From Neoscytalidium dimidiatum (lineage: Eukaryota > Ascomycota > Dothideomycetes > Botryosphaeriales > Botryosphaeriaceae): 64,000 bases of DNA. The stretch spans positions 1,550,001 to 1,614,000 of the forward strand of contig CM074696.1 of assembly GCA_037367355.1 (NCBI GenBank), in the 5' to 3' direction. Of the stretch, positions 58,092 to 64,000 are shown one piece after another (position 1 is the stretch's first letter; each line of letters opens with the position of its first letter). The notes beneath the pieces were generated by a model. That model worked only from the letters and a program-made list of their open reading frames with translations. It was not told the DNA's origin and searched no databases. The translations under genes and the position numbers were made by a program.

Positions 58092-61000
58092 TCAAGTCGC
58101 CGAGCTAGCCGGTCGATTGCGCGATGCAAGTTGACCCGAGTTTCTCAGAAGCAAATCGAGCCGAGGGACGGCAGGAATCACTCGGTTAGGAGCACCATTG
58201 GACACCCTAGAGCTCGAGTTGCTTGGTTCTTCTACGAGATTGCTCTCGGGCTCTGGTTGATGTGGTGAAACAGGGCGCCGAAGAGACGCTCGACCTAGAA
58301 TTTGCGCAAACTGCATCAGTGGTTCGTTGTTCCGATGCCAAGAAAGGGGGAAGGGTATTTACCTCAGGGGCAGCCTTGACGAAAGGCAACTCCCAGAACT
58401 GGTAGTCGCGGTTCTTGAGAATTTCCAGCAAGGTGATGATGAGACCCCATGGATGCGGACGGTGCACGAGAAGCCGCTCCAAGAGGACACGCGTGATCTG
58501 CTGCTTGATGTCGAGGCTGAGCTGATCGGTGCTCGCGCCAAATAGGTGCAAGATGGCGTAGCTGAACCAGTGGGTGTGGCTGTTTGGCCAGCGTAGCTGG
58601 TTGGTCATCGCGCTGACGAAGTGGTAGCGGCCCTCTGGACGCATCTCCTTGGCCAGGTTCTCCAAGAGCTTCGCATGAGGAGAAGTGGCGTTGAAAACGG
58701 GACCCTTTCCAGCAGTGGAAACGGCGTTGCTTCCAACATAGAGCGCAATGGAGTGAAGAAGCGCAGTATCAACGAGGATCGGAGCGAAGGCGAGTCCGGT
58801 CTCCTCCCGCTGGGGTTGGTAAATTGCGTCACAGAGTTTCTGGTAGTCCTCAGAGCTCTGCTCCGACGAGTGAAGAAGACCGTCTACAAGATCCTTAATG
58901 CCATGCTGACGCAAAGGTTCTTCGATATCGCCACGGACAGCCGGCGCCTTCCTCACATCCTCGAGACGATCGACCTTGAAACCCGCGGTGAAAGGGTCAG
59001 GAAGCTCAGGGTAGGATGAGGGGTAGGCACTGACGACCAAGTTTCGCAACTGTGTGCAATGCATGGGAATGGCATTGCACAAGCGGAAGTGGTTCTCAGC
59101 CAAGAACTCGGGGAAGTCGTGGTGGATGACCAAAAGGACTCTCAGCACACCGCGGTAGAAGTTGCGCGCTTCAGCGCTTGGCTCTGCAGGCTTCATGAGG
59201 CTTCCAGCGTGCGCAAGAACCACTTCAGTAAGCTTGGCATAGAGATCCCACCTAGTATCGTCGGCCATCTTCAGCATGACAGGCATGAACATGCGGTGAG
59301 AAACCAAAGACAACCAAGCGAATGTGAAGCCAGGGAAGTGCTTAGGCTGGAGGACTAGGAATGCCTTGCCAATAATCAACATAAACTCAGGCTCGAGTTC
59401 AGGAAGAAGATCACGCTCCTCATGGAGTTCGCATATGATGGAGTTGAACAGGCGGAAGAACACTTTCTGGTTGAACCGCTCCTGCCGGGTACGCTGGTGA
59501 TGGCTGAGGATCAAGATGACTAGGCTCAAGATACCCTCAAGGCACTTCGGCTTGTTGGGTGTAGAAGAACCCTCAACATCGCTCTGGTAGATGACTAGAG
59601 CCACGATGAGCTTCGCCAACGCGTCTACGAAGATGTAAGCGCTGTCCAGGCTGGGGAAAGGAGCAATCTCTTCCCGTTCGTAAGCATCGACGGATGCTTC
59701 AACGCAGACACGGAGGAAATGAGCCGAGTCGTTCTGAGTCTTCATGAAGCCACGAGCGTGCAGCTGATTGATGAACGCAGCAATCATTCTCTCAGAAGGA
59801 GCCTGGCGCTGTCCGAAGCGGAGAAGATGGACCCACTCCTCGAATATGTACTCAATCTGGTATTTGCTAGCAGCATCGGGAGGAGTGGGCACGCGGTCCT
59901 GCGGCACCTGAAGCTTGGACATGATCAACTTGCCAACCTCCAAGTCAGAGTCCTCAGCCAGCCATTGAGTCAACCCCTCAAGCGATCTCGAGAAATCGGT
60001 GCGGAAAGCTGCAGGCGAAGTGCCGAGGAGAATCTCGTCCATGAATTGAGAAAGGAAGTCTAGAGCGTGGAGATTCCGAGCTTGGATCGCCTTTGATGCC
60101 GCTACGTCGACGCGCTGGATATCAAGGAGGCCTGCAGTAACCATGCAGATGACGACTGGGGCATTCAGCAGACGTTCATTCTCAACGTTTGCAAGCCAGG
60201 TCATGATCTGTCGAGAAGTGGTGGCGGACATGTGACACAACTGAATGACCAGTTGGACCATGACCTCAATTTCCAGGCGACGTTCAGCCTCTGCGAACAA
60301 GTATGTGATGACCCGTCCAGAAATTCCAAGGCAAAGCTGATCCCTTGATGGGCCCGAGTTCTCAACGAGATGAATCAGCGACTCGAAGGCGTCACGAGTA
60401 GGGGCAGACGAGCCAAGTTCCTCGATGTGCTCCTCCTGAGCTTCCTTAGAGGCACGCTGCAACTCCAGCAAGTGGGCCAATGCACGCTCGCTTGCGGTCT
60501 GAGCATCGACGTAACCGTTCAACTGGGCTTGCGGCATCGTCGCAGACATGGGCGGTGCCGCCTGAAGGCGTGAAGGAGCCTGGGAACCTGGGCGGGGAAT
60601 AGCAGGGGGCTCTGCAGGAGTAGGCAAATTTGGAACTTGAGGGTATTGCTCCTGCAAAACTTCGGGTATCTGACGGCCATTGTCTTGAGAAGCGTTGTTG
60701 ACCTGCGACATTCCGCGAGCTTGACGACCAAAATCCTCATAGATAGCAAGTTGCTCCGCGTTGAGGCCGCCGGGGCTCTGTCTGTAAGGCTCTGGAATGA
60801 AGGTGGCCCAGTGCTTAACTGGAGGGTCATTGAAAGGCTCGCGAGGATTAGTATTACGGTGGTAGCGGCGAGCGCGAATGCCCCCTTCAATCTGGAGATC
60901 GATCTCTGCGATGGACTGTTGTTCTGCAGCTTGCTCAACCATACCGCACACGGTGTCCAGGTTATCGTTGACAAACATGAGAATCAAACCCTCGGGCAAG

Positions 61001-64000
61001 GCTTGTTCTGGAAGATCCCTTGCCAGAATGCGGATGTTGTTCATGATGCTCATGCGCAACGGCTCCTTGCAAGTAACAAGGGCAAGGCTGCCTGATAGGG
61101 ACTTGACCATGGTGTGTGCAGCATCGCGCATCTTCGTCTCGTCCGCTTCGGTCGCGAAATCCTTGGCAACCAGCTGCGACGTGGAAATGGCAGCAATTGT
61201 GACAGAACGTTCAACTACAGGTGCAATAATCTCCGCAATAGCAGACTGCGCGGCGGTGTGGAAGATCTGCCTCAAACGACTTGTGGTTGCCATGTTGCCG
61301 GAAGCAGGTGGGTAGACCAAAGAAGAAGCAAGATCAGGTAGAGAGGCTTGGATGGCGGCGGGTGAGAAGCGGTCGTTCACAGCCCGCGCACGGTTTAGAC
61401 CAACCAACGACAAGTCATTGAACCCTTCAAGACCATCTGGCATCGCCTGCGCCAATATCTCTTCCTCATGAAGAGGCCTAGACCTGATACAGTCAGACGG
61501 CTCGATGTTCTTGTAATCAAGGTCCAGGCCTTTGCACAGAACTTCAATCTCGAATTTCAGGTTCAGCTTGAGCTCGGCGAAGTGATACAGTTCCATGAGC
61601 AGACGGATGATCTCCATGACCCATGGGTTCGGTGGTTTGAATACTGTCGACTTGCTTGCTTGGATAAGGACCTTGCAGGTAAAGGGAATTACGATCAGAA
61701 GGCGCTGGGTGTCGTGGCCTTCAACCAGAAGGTCTTTGAAAGAGATGTTCTTGAACTTGATAGGCTTGTCCCTGGCGATGGTTAAAGAACCAAGCCAACC
61801 ACCTAGGTTCTTCAAGTGTGTACGCTCAGTGGATGAGCTCATGGTGGACTCGGCGTTGAGCATGCGAATAACTGAGACATAGGTCTCGCGAAGGACTTCA
61901 GCCCAGAGCATCCTGTCGTCAAACAACGCCAGCATGTCAAGGTACAGCTGCTGGAAGTTGGGCTGCATCTTGGCGCGCTCCTCCACGAGATAGCTGGCAA
62001 ACCACTGATGGTGCTTCTCCTCCAAGGCTTCCTTGAGATCCTTGAGCTTATCGTTGAGATTACGCTCCGAGACGTTGTTGAGGACAAACAGGACTTTATC
62101 CTGGACTTCCTCATCTGGGTCCTCATATAGGTCGGGCCGGAGAGGAGGATCTGCATGGAGGCAGGTAAATTGACGTGCGCTGGGCTCGTGGCCATACTCC
62201 TCGACGTTTCCATTGGTCAAAGAAACGCCGTTTTGCGAATCCCCGTTGGTTTCTCCGTTGGTCTCCCCGGAGCGCTGTCGCCTAACAATATCCTCCGCCT
62301 TGTTCCAAACTTCCGTACCTTGCAATCCAGGCACTCGAAGGAGACGATCGCAGAAGCTGGGCCATTCGTGGAGCCTGTTGGAGAAATTCAAGAGAGCCTG
62401 CAGACCGAATTTGTACATGGATGCCTCGGGTGGGTAATCTTGAACTGCCTCCAAAACCATAGCCAGGCCAGCCTGTAGCGGAATGCGGGAGAGCAAGTTA
62501 TACTGGATAATCCCACCAAAAAGTACAGCAGTGGTCGCCAGTGCCTCTAGAGGATACTCTCCGAAACAATTGTACTCATCGAAAAGGCCGTGGATCATGC
62601 AGGCAAAGAGGTCTTGATCCGCAGGATCCTCGGAGGTCTTGTACTTCTGTAATTCCTCGATAATATGGCGCACGTCGCTCTCACCGCTGTACATGTTCTT
62701 GTAATGCTCCTGCATCTTCCTATCAGCTTCAGGCGAGATGGAGTTTCCGTCCTTGCTGTTAGCGTCAATGATCTCATCGAAGCCTTCACCATAATTAATC
62801 AACCTGGGGTATGCTCCAATGCAGATCCGCTGTAGGGAAACCAGTTCCTCATCCGGCAAATGGCCCTGAAGGAATCCCAGAAGAGGATGTACCGTCTTGA
62901 CAGCTAAGGGAACATTTGGAGGAGGGACGCCGTCACGCTGGGCCTGAAGATCCGTCTCGGCCTTGTTGTTAAGGAACGACGCGAGGACCCTAGGAAAAAC
63001 AGGTATCTGCCTCAACGTGTCCTGAGCCCAAGGCTCCAGGTCAAACAGTCCTTCCCGATGTGCAAGAGCTGCAAGGTCCAGGCTCATATCGGAGTTCAAC
63101 GCCACAAGATCTTGAATCCAGCCGTGTTCCGCAGCATGCTCCATGATCGTACTCAGGGAAAGTGGATTGGCATTGTAGAAGTCCAAGAACCTGGCAGCAA
63201 CCCAAATATTATCCTGCTTCCAGAGGCCGTGAAGTGCGAAGCTGTAGACATTGGGTACGCGTTTCTCTACGAAGGGTCCAAAGAGCTGGCGCATCGCCAT
63301 TTCCTGGAGGCCAACCCAGGGTTTGGGCACAGCGGACGCAGCGACGACGAAGATATCCGTGTTCTGATTGATAACAGTCTGCGGGATCTGTGAGCGTTGA
63401 GCGATGTTGTAACTCTCCTGCGAGCGGAAAATGATGTTGAAAAGGGCTGCTGTGGCGTCCAGTGAGACGAGCGGGTGCTTCACAACTTCCTTTGCACGCT
63501 CCTTGACGACTTCAGAAGCATCATCAAATTGCTCGAGGGTGAAGGCCCTGCGGAGGCGAGGCACCTGCGTGACATCCAAATCCTCCGGGCTGCAGGCAAG
63601 GAATGCCACAACGAATGACAGTTGGGTCTCCGAGTGGGTCCAGGATCCTCCCCATAGCAGCTGAATATCGAAGTTCTCATACTCTTGGGCTAGAGGTAGA
63701 AGCGCATTGTAAAGGGCTAGGAATTGTTGCGGTGTGATCTTGAGGCCCTCACGGTCGAAGGAGTGGACCACATCCTGCCAATCCAGACGCTGTCCTGCAC
63801 GATGCTCCCGCAGAGCGGCTATGAAGTTGCTCGCATTGTACGCTTGGCCGTTCTGGGTGATCGCCATGAAGAGAAGCGCATTTGCAACCTGCTGGTAGCT
63901 GATGTCGCGCGTCTCGACGCTTGCTAGCATTTCCTTGCACGCATCCAAGCTCGACGTGGCGCGAGGGCCTGCGCGCTGAACATGCTTGATCAGCGGGTTC
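58092..64000 (-). CDS. CCR4-NOT complex scaffold subunit Not1 (C-terminal ~1,980 residues; 5' end outside window)
   Basis: The minus-strand frame is open at the right edge (NPLIKHVQRAGPRATSSLDA) and runs to 58363. A 52-nt intron (58311-58362, GTAAAT...GATGCAG) leads to a last exon, 58092-58310, that ends ...NRPASSAT-stop. Not1 is the giant scaffold holding the deadenylases Ccr4 and Caf1 and the Not2-Not3/5 module; it controls mRNA decay and translation. In order I see N-terminal HEAT-like repeats, the MIF4G Caf1-binding region (about 62150-61400: LNDKLKDLKEALEEKHHQWF, PNPWVMEIIRLLMELYHFAE), the DUF3819/CN9BD helical region (about 61300-60800), a Pro/Gln-rich linker, and the Not1 superhelical C-terminal domain (FTFAWLSLVSHRMFMPVML, FRLCNAIPMHCTQLRNLVVS, MRPEGRYHFVSAMTNQLRWP). 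The final exon adds a Ser/Pro-rich tail typical of fungi. Confidence 0.95.

Overview
This window is nuclear DNA from a filamentous ascomycete (Pezizomycotina). Genes are split by many short introns (about 49-95 nt, GT...AG, often with a CTAAC/CTAAT-like branch point). The gene set is typical of such fungi: a Zn2Cys6 regulator, a Dal5-type MFS permease, a membrane-anchored D-lactate dehydrogenase, and a ferrichrome-type siderophore synthetase with L-ornithine N5-monooxygenase. A Dothideomycete is my best guess but is not proven. All exon coordinates are my own hand splicing.

Layout. 1-20 kb holds mixed genes: the 3' part of a VOC/glyoxalase-fold gene with an apparent frameshift, a short-chain dehydrogenase, a D-lactate dehydrogenase, an MFS transporter, an F-box protein, a 1,048-residue secreted Ser/Thr-rich protein, a GC-rich stretch that looks like a decayed gene, a RidA-family protein and a Zn2Cys6 transcription factor. 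20-46.4 kb is the core of interest, an iron-siderophore locus: a giant nonribosomal peptide synthetase (20352-37373, minus), a full-size ABC-B transporter (38798-42827, plus) and L-ornithine N5-monooxygenase (44535-46390, plus). 46.4-51.3 kb has no gene I can support. 51.3-64 kb is housekeeping: phosphoglucomutase, a Kes1/Osh4-like oxysterol-binding protein and the C-terminal ~1,980 residues of the CCR4-NOT scaffold Not1, which runs off the window.

How the genes work together. The monooxygenase hydroxylates ornithine N5, the first committed step of hydroxamate siderophores. An acyltransferase that is not in this window would acylate it. The NRPS then assembles a cyclic ferrichrome-type hexapeptide, and the ABC transporter is a candidate for moving the siderophore or a relative. 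The two giant reading frames at 20.5-30.3 kb and 30.6-36.9 kb are one gene of about 5,600 codons. They are joined by two small introns flanking a 71-nt exon that completes the second condensation domain. Its layout is stub-A-T-C-A-T-C-A-T-C-A-T-C-T-C-T-C, with four adenylation domains.

Regulation. Four perfect matches to the extended GATA motif ATCWGATAA, known for SreA-type iron repressors, lie in the two intergenic regions upstream of these three genes. I saw none elsewhere by eye. Two of them sit in short inverted repeats built from ATCTGA/TCAGAT. This supports joint iron control of the locus.
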